This document shows, piece by piece, positions 33,378-41,010 of a stretch of 64,000 bases of DNA. The stretch is from CAYLLT01 sp964384465 (GTDB lineage: Bacteria > Planctomycetota > Phycisphaerae > UBA1845 > PWPN01). The stretch spans positions 14,718-78,717 of the forward strand of contig CAYLLT010000010.1 of assembly GCA_964384465.1 (NCBI GenBank), read 5' to 3'. The position numbers and the translations under genes were made by a program. The notes below the pieces were generated by a model. It saw only the letters and a list, made by a program, of their open reading frames with translations, was not told the DNA's origin and did no database searches. Position 1 is the stretch's first letter, and every line of letters starts with the position of its first letter.

Positions 33378-34052
33378 ATGAGCGTTCAATATACAGTGGT
33401 GAGCATCGGCACGCTGAGCCGCAATCGCTTCTGGAATGAGGCGCAGTCGAAGCGGCCGGCCCATGCGACCACGACGCTGGTCCGCGACGGCACGACGAGC
33501 ATACTGGTTGACCCCGGCTTGCCGGCTGATGTGCTGGCCCATCGGCTGGACGAACGGACGGGCCTGGCGCCGGCGCAGATCGACGTGGTGTTTCTGACCA
33601 CGTTTCGTCCGGTGCATCGGCGGGCGCTGGCGCTCTTCGATCGCGCCACGTGGCTGATGCACGAACCGGAAATCGACGCCATCCGCGAGCATCTGGCGGG
33701 CATGACCGAGCGGGCGCGGACGGAACCGGAGGAAATCATGCGGCTGGTCCGCGAAGAGCGGTCGCTGCTGGAGCGTATCAAGCCGGCGGGCGAGAAACTC
33801 GCGCCCGGCGTGCATCTGTTTCCCGCGGCGGGTGTGACGCCGGGCTCGGCGGCACTGCTGCTGGCTCAGCCGTCGCGCACCATTGTGGTGGCCGGAGATG
33901 CCGTGGTGACGCAGCAGTATTTCGAAGCGGGCCGAGTCTTTGAGCAGGTGTCGGATCTGGCCGGCGCGCAGGAATCCTTCGCTGAGATTGTCGACATCGC
34001 CGACCAGATCGTGCCGGGCCACGATAATGCGTTTCACGTCATGGGGAGGTGA
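33378..34052 (+). CDS. MBL-fold hydrolase-like protein with degenerate metal site
   Basis: This 224-residue protein has the metallo-beta-lactamase fold: TTLVRDGTTSILVDPGLPA for the first strands, FPAAGVTPGSAALLL and TIVVAGDAVVTQQYF for the later metal loops, and QIVPGHDNAFHV at the end. The signature HxHxDH is replaced by TTFRPVH in VFLTTFRPVHRRAL, so two His and the Asp are missing while later His/Asp positions remain. It may bind one metal, or have lost hydrolysis. ATG 33378 is preceded by a weak GTACAGG. It stands alone between repeat sequences. Confidence 0.8.
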   Translation: MSVQYTVVSIGTLSRNRFWNEAQSKRPAHATTTLVRDGTTSILVDPGLPADVLAHRLDERTGLAPAQIDVVFLTTFRPVHRRALALFDRATWLMHEPEIDAIREHLAGMTERARTEPEEIMRLVREERSLLERIKPAGEKLAPGVHLFPAAGVTPGSAALLLAQPSRTIVVAGDAVVTQQYFEAGRVFEQVSDLAGAQESFAEIVDIADQIVPGHDNAFHVMGR

Positions 34053-34182
34053 ACCCCGGCCGTGAGCGTTTGTCAAGCTTTCCGAGCGGCCGGTTATTTC
34101 GAGCGTGGAGATTGGGCATTCATTTATCTTGACACCCCGAAAGGGCATTGATAGTCTCGGATTGGCGATCGGAGCATGAGCA

Positions 34183-34590
34183 ATGGAAGTCCGCATGGAC
34201 CTCGCGCGGATCGTAATCAGCGATACCCAGGATCAGCAGATCATTGTTTTGCGTGAACGGGGCGGCAGCAGACAATTTCCCATCGTGATCGGCCTGCCGG
34301 AGGCATGCGCGATCGATCGGCGGGTAAAAAATATTCCAACGCCCCGGCCGCTCACCCACGATCTGCTGGCCAACGTGATCCGCGAACTGGACGGCGAACT
34401 GGAAAAAATCGTGATTCACGATTTGCGGGATCACACGTTCTTTGCCAAGCTGGTGATCCGGCACGGCGGCGAACTGATTGAGATCGATTCGCGGCCCTCC
34501 GACGCCATCGCGCTGGGCGTGGCCAGCGATACGGCGATCTATGTGGAAGAAGGCGTGCTGCGGCAGGTGGGCGATTCGCCCGAGGCCTGA
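34183..34590 (+). CDS. Bifunctional nuclease family protein (DUF151)
   Basis: This 135-residue protein matches the BFN/DUF151 family: MEVRMDLARIVISDTQDQQI, FPIVIGLPEACAIDR, LTHDLLANVIRELDGELEKIVIHDLRDHTFFAKLVI and the signature IEIDSRPSDAIALGVAS. A plant member showed DNase and RNase activity; bacterial members are often one per genome with unknown role. Length is normal. ATG 34183 is preceded by CGGAGCATGAGCA. The stop is followed directly by a palindromic repeat. Confidence 0.92.
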   Translation: MEVRMDLARIVISDTQDQQIIVLRERGGSRQFPIVIGLPEACAIDRRVKNIPTPRPLTHDLLANVIRELDGELEKIVIHDLRDHTFFAKLVIRHGGELIEIDSRPSDAIALGVASDTAIYVEEGVLRQVGDSPEA

Positions 34591-34644
34591 TTGTGGTGCA
34601 GGCGTCTCGCCTGCAATGTGCAGCCGGGACGGCTGCATCACAAT
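34590..34644. repeat. Repeat of two hairpins (GCAGGCGTCTCGCCTGC, GCAGCCGGGACGGCTGC)
   Basis: Two hairpins at 34599-34615 and 34620-34636 lie inside a weaker ATTGTGGTGCAG / CTGCATCACAAT outer stem. The element lies between the bifunctional nuclease and galactokinase genes. Confidence 0.9.
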
Positions 34645-34669
34645 GCATCAATTCGGGATGGGTTGAGCG

Positions 34670-36082
34670 GTGGCGATTACGGGAACCGAATACGTCGCGA
34701 GCGTCGAACGTTTTTTGCAGGAATGTCTGACCTGCTGGCCCCGCGAGCAGCCGCGGCCGCGGGTGGTGACGCGCGCGCCGGGCCGGCTGGACATCATGGG
34801 GGGCATGGCTGATTTCAGCGGCACGCTCGCCCTCCAGATGACCATCGATCGCGGCGTCTATGTGGCCGCCGGGCCGCGCGAGGATCAGCGCGTCCACATC
34901 GAATCCATCGGCTGGAGCGAGAACGGCGAACGCCCGTGCCTCGAATGGCCGCTGTCGGCGTTCTACCAGCCGGACGGGCAGTTCGTCACCGGCCAATCGC
35001 TGGCGTCGCAGTTCGAGCAGTGCACCTGGGCGCGGCACGTGGCCGGCGTTTGTCTGGCGCTGCTCGAGACGGGCGAGATACCGCACCTGGCGGGCGGCGT
35101 GACGCTGGTGATCAAATCCGATATCCCGGCCGGTCGGGGTCTGGCCGCTTCGGCGGCGCTTCAAGTCGCGGTCGCCTGTGCGCTGGCCGGCCTGTTCGAT
35201 GTCGATCTGGATGCGCAGCAGTTGGCCCGCTCCTGCCGCGCCGCCGACGTGAACGTCGTCGGCCATTCGCCGGGGCTGGTCGATCATCTACCCTGCCTGC
35301 TCGGAGAGGCGGGAGCTTTGTTGCAGATTCGGTGTCAGCCGGACGACGTGCTGGGCACGCTCAGTCTTCCGAAGGACGTGATCCTGGCGGCGGTCGATTC
35401 CGGTCTTCGCTCGCCGATCTGCTGCCGGCGATACTCGGACAACCGGATCGCGTCGTTGATGGGCATGGCTCTGATCGAGCGGGTGCTGGAGTCAGTCGGG
35501 CGGGAAGGCGGTCCTGCCGGCGGTTATCTGGCCAATATCGCACCCTCCGAGTATGTGCGGCGGTTCCGAAATGATCTGCCGGTGAAGCTGCGCGGGAAGG
35601 ATTTTGTGAACGGCTTCGGTGAACCCGATGATCTCGATGCCGCCATTCAACCGGACCAGATTTACAAGGTGCGTTCGCGCACCGAGCACCACATTTACGA
35701 GAACGACCGGGCGCATCGTTTCATGGAGCGATTGTCGCGCGTTCGACGGACGGGCGAGCGCGACGCGCTGGTCGAGGCGGGCGACCTGATGTATGCCTCT
35801 CATTGGAGTTACAGCCAGCGGTGCGGCATGGGCAGTATCGAGACCGATGTTCTGGTGAACGCGATCCGCGAGCGCGGCCCGGTGCGCGGTCTGTACGGTG
35901 CCCGCGTGACCGGCCGGGGCTGCGGCGGAACTCTGGCGGTGCTGATGTCGGCGGCGCCCGCGGCACGAGGGGCGCTGGATGAAGCTTGCGATGCGTATGC
36001 CGCCAAAACCGGCCGCAAGCCGATGGTTTTGGTGGGCAGCTCACCGGGGGCGATGGCCTTCGGCCGGCGGTATCTGGATTAA
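34670..36082 (+). CDS. GHMP kinase, galactokinase-like
   Basis: This 470-residue protein is a GHMP-superfamily sugar kinase. Motif 1 is VVTRAPGRLDIMGGMADFSG (the galactokinase-type N-terminus GRxxxxGxHxDY is altered to MADF). The ATP loop is SDIPAGRGLAASAALQVAVA, and motif 3 is YGARVTGRGCGGTLAVL near residue 410. The changed N-terminal sugar loop suggests a substrate other than galactose, such as arabinose, glucuronate or a heptose derivative. GTG 34670 is used. The product stays cytoplasmic and would feed a sugar-1-phosphate pathway. Confidence 0.85.
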   Translation: MAITGTEYVASVERFLQECLTCWPREQPRPRVVTRAPGRLDIMGGMADFSGTLALQMTIDRGVYVAAGPREDQRVHIESIGWSENGERPCLEWPLSAFYQPDGQFVTGQSLASQFEQCTWARHVAGVCLALLETGEIPHLAGGVTLVIKSDIPAGRGLAASAALQVAVACALAGLFDVDLDAQQLARSCRAADVNVVGHSPGLVDHLPCLLGEAGALLQIRCQPDDVLGTLSLPKDVILAAVDSGLRSPICCRRYSDNRIASLMGMALIERVLESVGREGGPAGGYLANIAPSEYVRRFRNDLPVKLRGKDFVNGFGEPDDLDAAIQPDQIYKVRSRTEHHIYENDRAHRFMERLSRVRRTGERDALVEAGDLMYASHWSYSQRCGMGSIETDVLVNAIRERGPVRGLYGARVTGRGCGGTLAVLMSAAPAARGALDEACDAYAAKTGRKPMVLVGSSPGAMAFGRRYLD

Positions 36083-36094
36083 GACCGATGTATG

Positions 36095-36103
36095 TGGTAT
36101 ACT
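36095..36103 (+). promoter_or_regulatory. Extended -10 promoter element
   Basis: TGGTATACT (TATACT at 36098-36103 with a TGn extension) lies 37 bp before ATG 36141. No clear -35 is seen, as is usual for extended -10 promoters. Confidence 0.4.
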
Positions 36104-36140
36104 CTTGATGTTAACGTCCTGAGTCGATGACGAGGCTGTG

Positions 36141-36296
36141 ATGAGCTCGACAGAAGAAATGGTCAGGGAACATCTCAAGGCATCGAAAAGGGTTGCCAGA
36201 AAGGCTCTCGCTTCGAAGAAGAAGGCGAGGGCATTTCTCATCCGCGCCGGTATCCTGAAGAAGAACGGAAAGGGCCTTGCCAAGCCCTACGGCTGA
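36141..36296 (+). CDS. Small basic protein, probable antitoxin-like partner
   Basis: This 51-residue protein is strongly basic and helical (MSSTEEMVREHLKASKRVAR at the start, ALASKKKARAFLIRAGILKK in the middle, ending GKGLAKPYG). Small ORFs with the ARAFLxxAGI...G.L...Y pattern often precede a larger gene in toxin-antitoxin-like pairs. The next ORF starts 3 bp after this stop and resembles the N-terminus of such a larger protein. The pairing is inferred from layout and remembered family pattern, not a search. GAGGCTGTG before the ATG gives a weak ribosome-binding site. Confidence 0.65.
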   Translation: MSSTEEMVREHLKASKRVARKALASKKKARAFLIRAGILKKNGKGLAKPYG

Positions 36297-36299
36297 TTC

Positions 36300-36407
36300 G
36301 TGTACGAGCATCTCCCTTCATTTGTCCTGGGCTTCCACGGATGTGATTCCGCGTTAGCGGAGCGCGTCTTCTCCGGGAAAGCCCGACTCAAAGCCAGTCA
36401 AGTAGGG
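36300..36407 (+). pseudogene. Truncated partner gene (toxin-like N-terminal fragment)
   Basis: The GTG at 36300 opens a protein beginning VYEHLPSFVLGFHGCD and continuing to KARLKASQ. This looks like the N-terminus of a family that normally continues into an NDYDWLGxGIYFWE-type segment. After residue 36 the resemblance stops at a palindrome, GGTCCGCTTGGCGGACC (36407-36423). The frame stays open to 36863 but reads low-complexity, non-family sequence. I infer a break or deletion here, leaving the small upstream gene as an orphan. Confidence 0.5.
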
Positions 36408-36539
36408 TCCGCTTGGCGGACCAACGGTTCGAGAGGATGGTTTCCTTACGACGCTCCTGCCAGCACACTGAGCGGTGACGAAAATCATCGGGACAGCATA
36501 AACTCAGGGCGGGCTTTGAACTGTGACGGAGGATCCTCC

Positions 36540-36863
36540 ATGACCGGCCTTGACGCTCTGCACCCCGTGCAGTTTGTCACCAGGAAGGGAAAACGTTTCG
36601 CCGTCCTGCGAAGAAAAGGAATAATTTATCTTGGAGTTGAAGTTTGGTGTAGTGCCGGCGGCCGGCACACACAAGGTCCGTTTTTTGTGTGTGTTTTCCA
36701 CGCAGTATCATCATGTCCATCCGGCTATACCTTGGCGCGTTTCGGTTTCGCGCCGGCGAGCGCGTTCCGAAGCAGTAGGAGAGTTTCGATCTCGCGCGGG
36801 TCCGGCTCCGGCTTGCGTTCGAGCTTGCGGATCTCGCGGCGTAACCATTCGCCGACGTCCTGA
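36540..36863 (+). pseudogene. Possible antitoxin fragment fused to junk sequence
   Basis: ATG 36540 has a strong GGAGG ribosome-binding site. It reads MTGLDALHPVQFVTRKGKRF then AVL, similar in feel to short prevent-host-death-type antitoxins. After about 23 residues the sequence becomes unlike a protein (GIIYLGVEVWCSAGG and a CACACACAA/TTGTGTGTG hairpin). It may be the 5' end of a broken gene. Confidence is low. Confidence 0.25.
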
Positions 36864-36925
36864 CCTGTTCGGCCGGCAGCATCTTGGACCTCCTTACGAA
36901 TCGTGCTGAGTTTCTTTTTGTTCAT
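36725..36925 (-). CDS. Small charged hypothetical protein
   Basis: This 66-residue protein (MNKKKLSTIRKEVQDAAGRT at the start) is highly charged and predicted helical, with LRREIRKLERKPEPDPREIE in the middle and LLLLRNALAGAKPKRAKV at the end. It has a credible coding composition and no membrane segment. I do not recognise it. It is antisense to the end of the broken ORF at 36540. A second ATG lies one codon upstream at 36928. Its position among toxin-antitoxin debris suggests a small regulator or antitoxin. Confidence 0.5.
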   Translation of the reverse strand: MNKKKLSTIRKEVQDAAGRTGQDVGEWLRREIRKLERKPEPDPREIETLLLLRNALAGAKPKRAKV

Positions 36926-36928
36926 CAT

Positions 36929-37406
36929 AGAAACTGTCTATATTCGACACGACCGATGAAGCCGAGCTGTCGCGCAACGAGGCTTACACGCCGCAAACGC
37001 CCTCGACGCTCCGCAGGGGAAATCGGCCGCGGATGGCGCTCCATTTTCACACTTTACGCTGGGACGGATCCGAACTCAAGAGAAACATCAACAGTCGAAA
37101 CATCTAAACTGACGACTGACCACTGATCGCTGACAGCTCACTTTTCGGAACGCCGCGCGTGTTCTCTGCTGGAATGGGTCTGTTTCGGCCCCGCTCTCAA
37201 GTGCCGCTGGAGGAAACGCCCCTGGCGCGGTCGAAAATAAAAAAGCGCGGAACGAAGCCGTGGCCCCCATCCGTCCACACGGTATCTCCAAACGTAACCG
37301 GACGGAACAGGCCATCCGCCTCTGAACCTCCAACCGGGTTTGGCCGAGGTACGCCGCTGGTTCCGATGGCAGTACTCCTGCCTCTCGGTTACAATGGAAG
37401 GTGACT
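36929..37406. other. Intergenic stretch with repeat debris
   Basis: No gene is supported here. It holds an ACTGACGACTGACCACTGA-type direct repeat (about 37108-37138) and the first copy of the element described at 37158-37262. The rest shows no clear signal. Confidence 0.6.
37158..37262 (+). repeat. Diverged element, copy A
   Basis: GTTCTCTGCTGGAATGGGTC then GCTGGAGGAAACGCC and CGAAAATAAAA correspond in order to copy B at 37858-37962. Read as protein, the two copies give MGLFRPRSQVPLEETPLARS and MGPPRPRFPAMLEETALALP, so similarity spans about 100 bases. Confidence 0.65.
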
Positions 37407-37691
37407 ATGCCGACCGCTCTTGCCAAGGATTCTGACGCCGAGTTGTTCCTTCGACTTTGGGACAAGCAGAAACTCACGCCGACTCTTGCCCGGCATTTGC
37501 TCAAGATCGAGTTCGGCGATCAGGATCGAGCGCGTATGCACGAACTGGCTCAGAAGAACGAGGAAGGTGAGCTTTCACCGGCTGAACAACGGGAGTTCGA
37601 GAACTACGTGCGTGTAGGCACCCTGCTCTCCATTCTCCAATCCCGGGCCCGAAAACGTCTCAAATCCCGTGCCGGGAACGGTCGTGGATGA
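37407..37691 (+). CDS. Small hypothetical protein paired with an HNH gene
   Basis: This 94-residue protein (MPTALAKDSDAELFLRLWDK at the start) is helical and charged, with LTPTLARHLLKIEFGDQDRA and HELAQKNEEGELSPAEQREF. Proteins of this pattern often sit directly before a small HNH endonuclease gene in planctomycetes and cyanobacteria; here the next ORF overlaps it by 8 bp and has an HNH start. ATG 37407 has GGAAGG upstream. Function is unknown; an antitoxin or nuclease-control role is a guess from the layout. Confidence 0.7.
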   Translation: MPTALAKDSDAELFLRLWDKQKLTPTLARHLLKIEFGDQDRARMHELAQKNEEGELSPAEQREFENYVRVGTLLSILQSRARKRLKSRAGNGRG

Positions 37692-37809
37692 TCCCACCAT
37701 CGAAATCGTCCGCACCCGGGCCGGCTATCGCTGCGAGTATTGCCGGCTTCCGCAGGCGCACACCGCGCTCCCGTTTGAGATTCACCTGATCTCAACCCAC
37801 TATCGGTAA
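37684..37809 (+). pseudogene. Truncated HNH endonuclease
   Basis: The GTG at 37684 gives 41 residues: VDDPTIEIVRTRAGYRCEYC, then RLPQAHTALPFEIHLISTHYR and a stop. The CEYC zinc pair and PFEI strand are the start of an HNH domain, which should continue EHIxxxxHGG with a second Cys pair. The HNH centre is missing, so the enzyme is dead. The break coincides with copy B of the element that follows. Confidence 0.75.
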
Positions 37810-37857
37810 AGGCGGGAAGCGGGTCATGGTCGCTGAAGGCCGAGCTACCGCAGAACG

Positions 37858-37985
37858 GTCATCGTGTTCTCTTAAGGAATGGGGCCGCCGCGACCCCGCT
37901 TTCCAGCGATGCTGGAGGAAACCGCCTTGGCGCTGCCGAAAAGTAAAATCTGCGAAACGAACCCGTCGCGGACGGGTGCCGCGTA
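37858..37985 (+). repeat. Diverged element, copy B
   Basis: This is the second copy of the element at 37158-37262. It lies directly after the truncated HNH gene and before the end of the pilin-like gene on the other strand. The 228-bp gap 37810-38037 holds nothing else recognisable. Confidence 0.65.
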
Positions 37986-38037
37986 CCAGCCTGTTGGCGA
38001 ATATCACCGGGACACCAGGCATTCGTTGAATGGGAGT

Positions 38038-38802
38038 TTACGGCAGCAGGACAGCGTCCGGCCGGTAGGCGTTATTGTCGAAGGACAGGAAGCCGGTGCC
38101 TTCGGCGATTCGGGGGACGTCGGACGGGTACGTGTTCGTGAATCGCTGAACCTGCGGTGCGGCGTGGCCGTCGCAGTAGGCGACATCGGTGCGGTTCAGA
38201 TGGCGATAACCCTGCGTGCCCGAATAGCGGCCGGCGAAACCGGCGTCGGCTGGATTGGCCCAGGGGGCGCGCATGAATTTGTTGGCCCCGGAGGCCCATT
38301 GGCCGTCGCCGAACAAGGCACACGTGCCGGCCCGGCGTACATCGGTCACTTTGATCGGCGGCGGGATCGACTCGCTGGAACCGTGCCCGATGTAGCTGGT
38401 GTTGTAGTTGTAACCGGTGTACGGGTCCTTGATGCCGGTCGAAGCACCGCGGAACGACGGGCACTGGTGGACTTCGACGTTGGCCTTGCCCGGCCAGAGC
38501 AGGCCCGGCCGGACGGTGATCGCGCCGGTGATCCAGTTTCGCGTCGTTTTGAAATCCCACTCATAGAGAATGATCGTCGGCGCGCGGATCGTGGTGTAGT
38601 AAGCGGACGGGTAATGCCCGTCATTCGTGTGTGAGTACGCATGGGCTGCGAATACCAGTTGCCGCAGGTTGCTCAGGCACGCGGCGGTGCGCGTCTGCTG
38701 TCTGGCCCGGCTGAGCGAAGGCAGAAGAATGGCGATCAGCAGCGCGATGATCGCCACCACGACCAGCAGCTCGATGAGCGTAAAGGCTCGGTTGCGCGGC
38801 AT
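38038..38802 (-). CDS. Pilin-like protein with N-methylation signal (B12-operon gene 3)
   Basis: This 254-residue protein begins MPRNRAFTLIELLVVVAIIA, a type IV pilin/pseudopilin prepilin signal with the Glu5 helix. It continues with the planctomycete-type LSRARQQTRTAACLSNLRQL helix, a variable globular part and a final YCDGHA(A)PQ segment like the H-x-G-x9-DG family. It is the third gene of an operon read from the cobalamin riboswitch, 5 bp after its neighbour. Single pilin-like genes like this are widespread in planctomycetes, and their role is mostly unknown. Confidence 0.87.
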   Translation of the reverse strand: MPRNRAFTLIELLVVVAIIALLIAILLPSLSRARQQTRTAACLSNLRQLVFAAHAYSHTNDGHYPSAYYTTIRAPTIILYEWDFKTTRNWITGAITVRPGLLWPGKANVEVHQCPSFRGASTGIKDPYTGYNYNTSYIGHGSSESIPPPIKVTDVRRAGTCALFGDGQWASGANKFMRAPWANPADAGFAGRYSGTQGYRHLNRTDVAYCDGHAAPQVQRFTNTYPSDVPRIAEGTGFLSFDNNAYRPDAVLLP

Positions 38803-38807
38803 TGTGA

Positions 38808-39881
38808 TCAATCCATGCACTCTGCATCGGCGTTGAGGTTCAGCCCGGAGATGCAGCGTTGGAACAGGCCGAAATCGTTGCCGTCCACGTCGTCGTCGCC
38901 GTCGAAGTCGGCGTTTTCGCACCCCGGCGGCGTATGCCCGACCGCGGACCCCGTCCGGCAGGCTTTGAAGTGATCCAGGTCGCTCTGCGCGACGTGCCCA
39001 TCGCAATCGAAGTCGGCGGGCGACGCGGTCGGTGCGACATCGGCGAGGGCATCGATCTCCGTCGTGCCGCTGCTGGTGAGGTTTTCGATTTTGACGTACT
39101 CGATCCACGGCAGCCCGAGCTGGCCGATATCAAAGCCCGTGCCGCCGGCGGATTGCCCATACAGCGCGGCCACTTCGGCCACCGTGTGGCCCGCGAAACC
39201 GGCCGCGCTGAAGGAGGGATTCAGAGGTTTTGTCGGGTCCGTTGGCCCGCCCCACCAGAGGTTCCACGCTCCCAGCAAAGGGTCCGGATTCGCCGGATCG
39301 TAGATTCTTCCCAGCGTGGCGGCGAAATCGTCGGCATACGGCCCATTGGTGAAGGTGAACCAGGTGACGCCGTCCTGGCTGACCGAGACTTTGCCCGGTT
39401 CGCGCGTCACCGTCTCGGAGACGATGGTGTTGTTCGGATTGCCGTTGGTCCAGAATCCGCCGCCGGAGCCGGTGTGGAACGCGTTGCCGAAGATGATGAA
39501 ATCCAGCCCGCAGGGGTTCTTGCGGCTGTCTTCGACCGGGTGATCGAACTTGAGGATCAAGTAGCCGCCCTGGCCGATGGAGACGATCTCAAACCAGCGA
39601 AAGGCGGAATTAGCTGGCACGACGGGCACATGGCTCGTGGTGGGATCGCCGGTTGAGAAACCATCCCCGGTAGTATCGATGGTGGGCCGGCCGAGAGCGG
39701 TGGACGGATCGTTGAACTTGTGACCGTCGAAAAAATCGACGCCGACAGCCTCCCCTTCCACGTATTCGATCACCTCCGTGGCATAGGGTGAGGACGCGCG
39801 GGCCACAGCGGCGCTGCCCCCTCCGAGCAGCGCCGCTGAGATGACCCAGCGGATCCGGTTTGCGGAAATCGCCTGCGTCAT
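38808..39881 (-). CDS. Secreted surface protein with dockerin-like tail (B12-operon gene 2)
   Basis: This 357-residue protein has a signal peptide (MTQAISANRIRWVISAALLG, cleavage near ARAS) and a beta-rich body with the segments YLILKFDHPVEDSRKNPCGL, DFIIFGNAFHTG, VSVSQDGVTWFTF and YVKIENLTSSGTTEIDALAD. A C-terminal pair of EF-hand-like units follows (ADFDCDGHVAQSDLDHF and ADFDGDDDVDGNDFGLF), as in dockerin-type planctomycete surface proteins. Its ATG overlaps the preceding stop. Such bodies are known to me mainly from surface proteins with no assigned ligand; here the riboswitch suggests a link to corrinoids. Confidence 0.82.
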   Translation of the reverse strand: MTQAISANRIRWVISAALLGGGSAAVARASSPYATEVIEYVEGEAVGVDFFDGHKFNDPSTALGRPTIDTTGDGFSTGDPTTSHVPVVPANSAFRWFEIVSIGQGGYLILKFDHPVEDSRKNPCGLDFIIFGNAFHTGSGGGFWTNGNPNNTIVSETVTREPGKVSVSQDGVTWFTFTNGPYADDFAATLGRIYDPANPDPLLGAWNLWWGGPTDPTKPLNPSFSAAGFAGHTVAEVAALYGQSAGGTGFDIGQLGLPWIEYVKIENLTSSGTTEIDALADVAPTASPADFDCDGHVAQSDLDHFKACRTGSAVGHTPPGCENADFDGDDDVDGNDFGLFQRCISGLNLNADAECMD

Positions 39882-40390
39882 GATGCCCGGGACATCCTGT
39901 TCTGTCGGCCAAGCAGCACAGCCCCAGCCGCCAGCAGCATGATGGAGACGGGTTCGGGCACCGGCTCGGTCGCTCGACCATAGACCCAGCCGTCGGAATC
40001 GCCGTTGTGAACGACGCGATCGGATGGACCGAAACCAGCAGCCGTCCAGGTGGACTGCCCGCTGTCTTTGGTCCAGTAGTGCCACCAGTTTTCACCACCC
40101 GCGTAGCCGATGTCGCTGTGCCCGTCGAAGCTGATGCCGTCGATGAACGTGCCGAACGCGAAAACCTGACGGGCGGTCACGAGGCTGGTATTGGCCTCGA
40201 TGACGTCGAACAGCCCGATGCCGGTGGTACTCCCATCGAAGAACACATCGAACGTGTAAACCGCCCCGTCGCCGAAATTGATCACCGAATGGGCCACGTT
40301 CGCGCCGGAACCGACGGTGAACGTGTCGGCCTGCGCGACAACTGCGAAGACGAACGAAACAAATCCCGCTGCGACCGCATTTACCCTCAT
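39878..40390 (-). CDS. PEP-CTERM surface protein (B12-operon gene 1)
   Basis: This 170-residue exported protein has a signal peptide (MRVNAVAAGFVSFVFAVVAQ, cleavage near QADT), a small beta-rich domain (ENWWHYWTKDSGQSTWTAAG, VVHNGDSDGWVYG) and a C-terminal PEP-CTERM sorting signal (VPEPVSIMLLAAGAVLLGRQ then NRMSR). The exosortase system would process and anchor it. AAAGGGAAAAG precedes ATG 40390. It is the first gene after the cobalamin riboswitch and terminator, so its expression should rise when cobalamin is scarce. Confidence 0.88.
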   Translation of the reverse strand: MRVNAVAAGFVSFVFAVVAQADTFTVGSGANVAHSVINFGDGAVYTFDVFFDGSTTGIGLFDVIEANTSLVTARQVFAFGTFIDGISFDGHSDIGYAGGENWWHYWTKDSGQSTWTAAGFGPSDRVVHNGDSDGWVYGRATEPVPEPVSIMLLAAGAVLLGRQNRMSRAS

Positions 40391-40421
40391 GACTTTTCCC
40401 TTTCCTGGCCAACCACGGGCC

Positions 40422-40460
40422 AAAAAAAATCCCAGTGCCGGATGAACCGTGCACTGGGAG
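40422..40460 (-). terminator. Intrinsic terminator in the riboswitch leader
   Basis: On the minus strand CCCAGTGCACGG pairs with CCGGCACTGGG, and eight T follow (plus-strand AAAAAAAA at 40422-40429). It lies between the riboswitch and the first gene, so it is well placed for transcription attenuation. Confidence 0.85.
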
Positions 40461-40574
40461 AGCGGTCCGCAAATGAAAACGGGACCCAGCGGCTCGCCGA
40501 ACCGATGCGGCGAAAACTGGATCCCGGGCAGACTGGCAGTACCCAATGCCCGGGGCACCTGACACAAACAATCA

Positions 40575-40800
40575 CGCTGCCGGCAGGTCTTCTGACTTAC
40601 GGATGGCGGGATCAGATCGCAATGAATAATCCCGCATCGGCTGCGCCTTCTCATTCGCAGCGCCTTTCAGCGCGAGCGAACAATGGCATGGTGCAGCCGA
40701 TACATCCGATTACAGCGGCGGGTCCGCGGTGGAATTTCACCACACTTCCCTTTTCATTCCGCAACGAGCGGAAACCGGCAATCGTGCACGTATGAACTTG
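40575..40800 (-). ncRNA. Cobalamin riboswitch
   Basis: Read on the minus strand, GGGAAGTGTGGTGAAATTCC (from 40750), then ACCGCGGACCCGCCGCTGTAA and the late AGTCAGAAGACCTGCCGGC (40597-40579) are the conserved core and B12 box of the cobalamin riboswitch. The order and spacing are those of the family. The aptamer binds adenosyl- or methylcobalamin and turns off downstream expression. The 5' boundary near 40795 is approximate. Confidence 0.95.
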
Positions 40801-41010
40801 TCAACGGCTGGATATACTACCAGCCTCTTGCCCGTGTGCAACAACTATTTCCAAAAAAATCTCCGCAGTGCAGGCGCGGCTGCTGTGCGTAAACTTCGGG
40901 AACAAACATAACCTCATGTTGGCCGTGAGAATGCGAATAGAACTCCCCAGCGATCACGTCCACTCCCGCGAGGTTTGACGAAACTCATGCTGTGAGAGTT
41001 GATTGATGGT

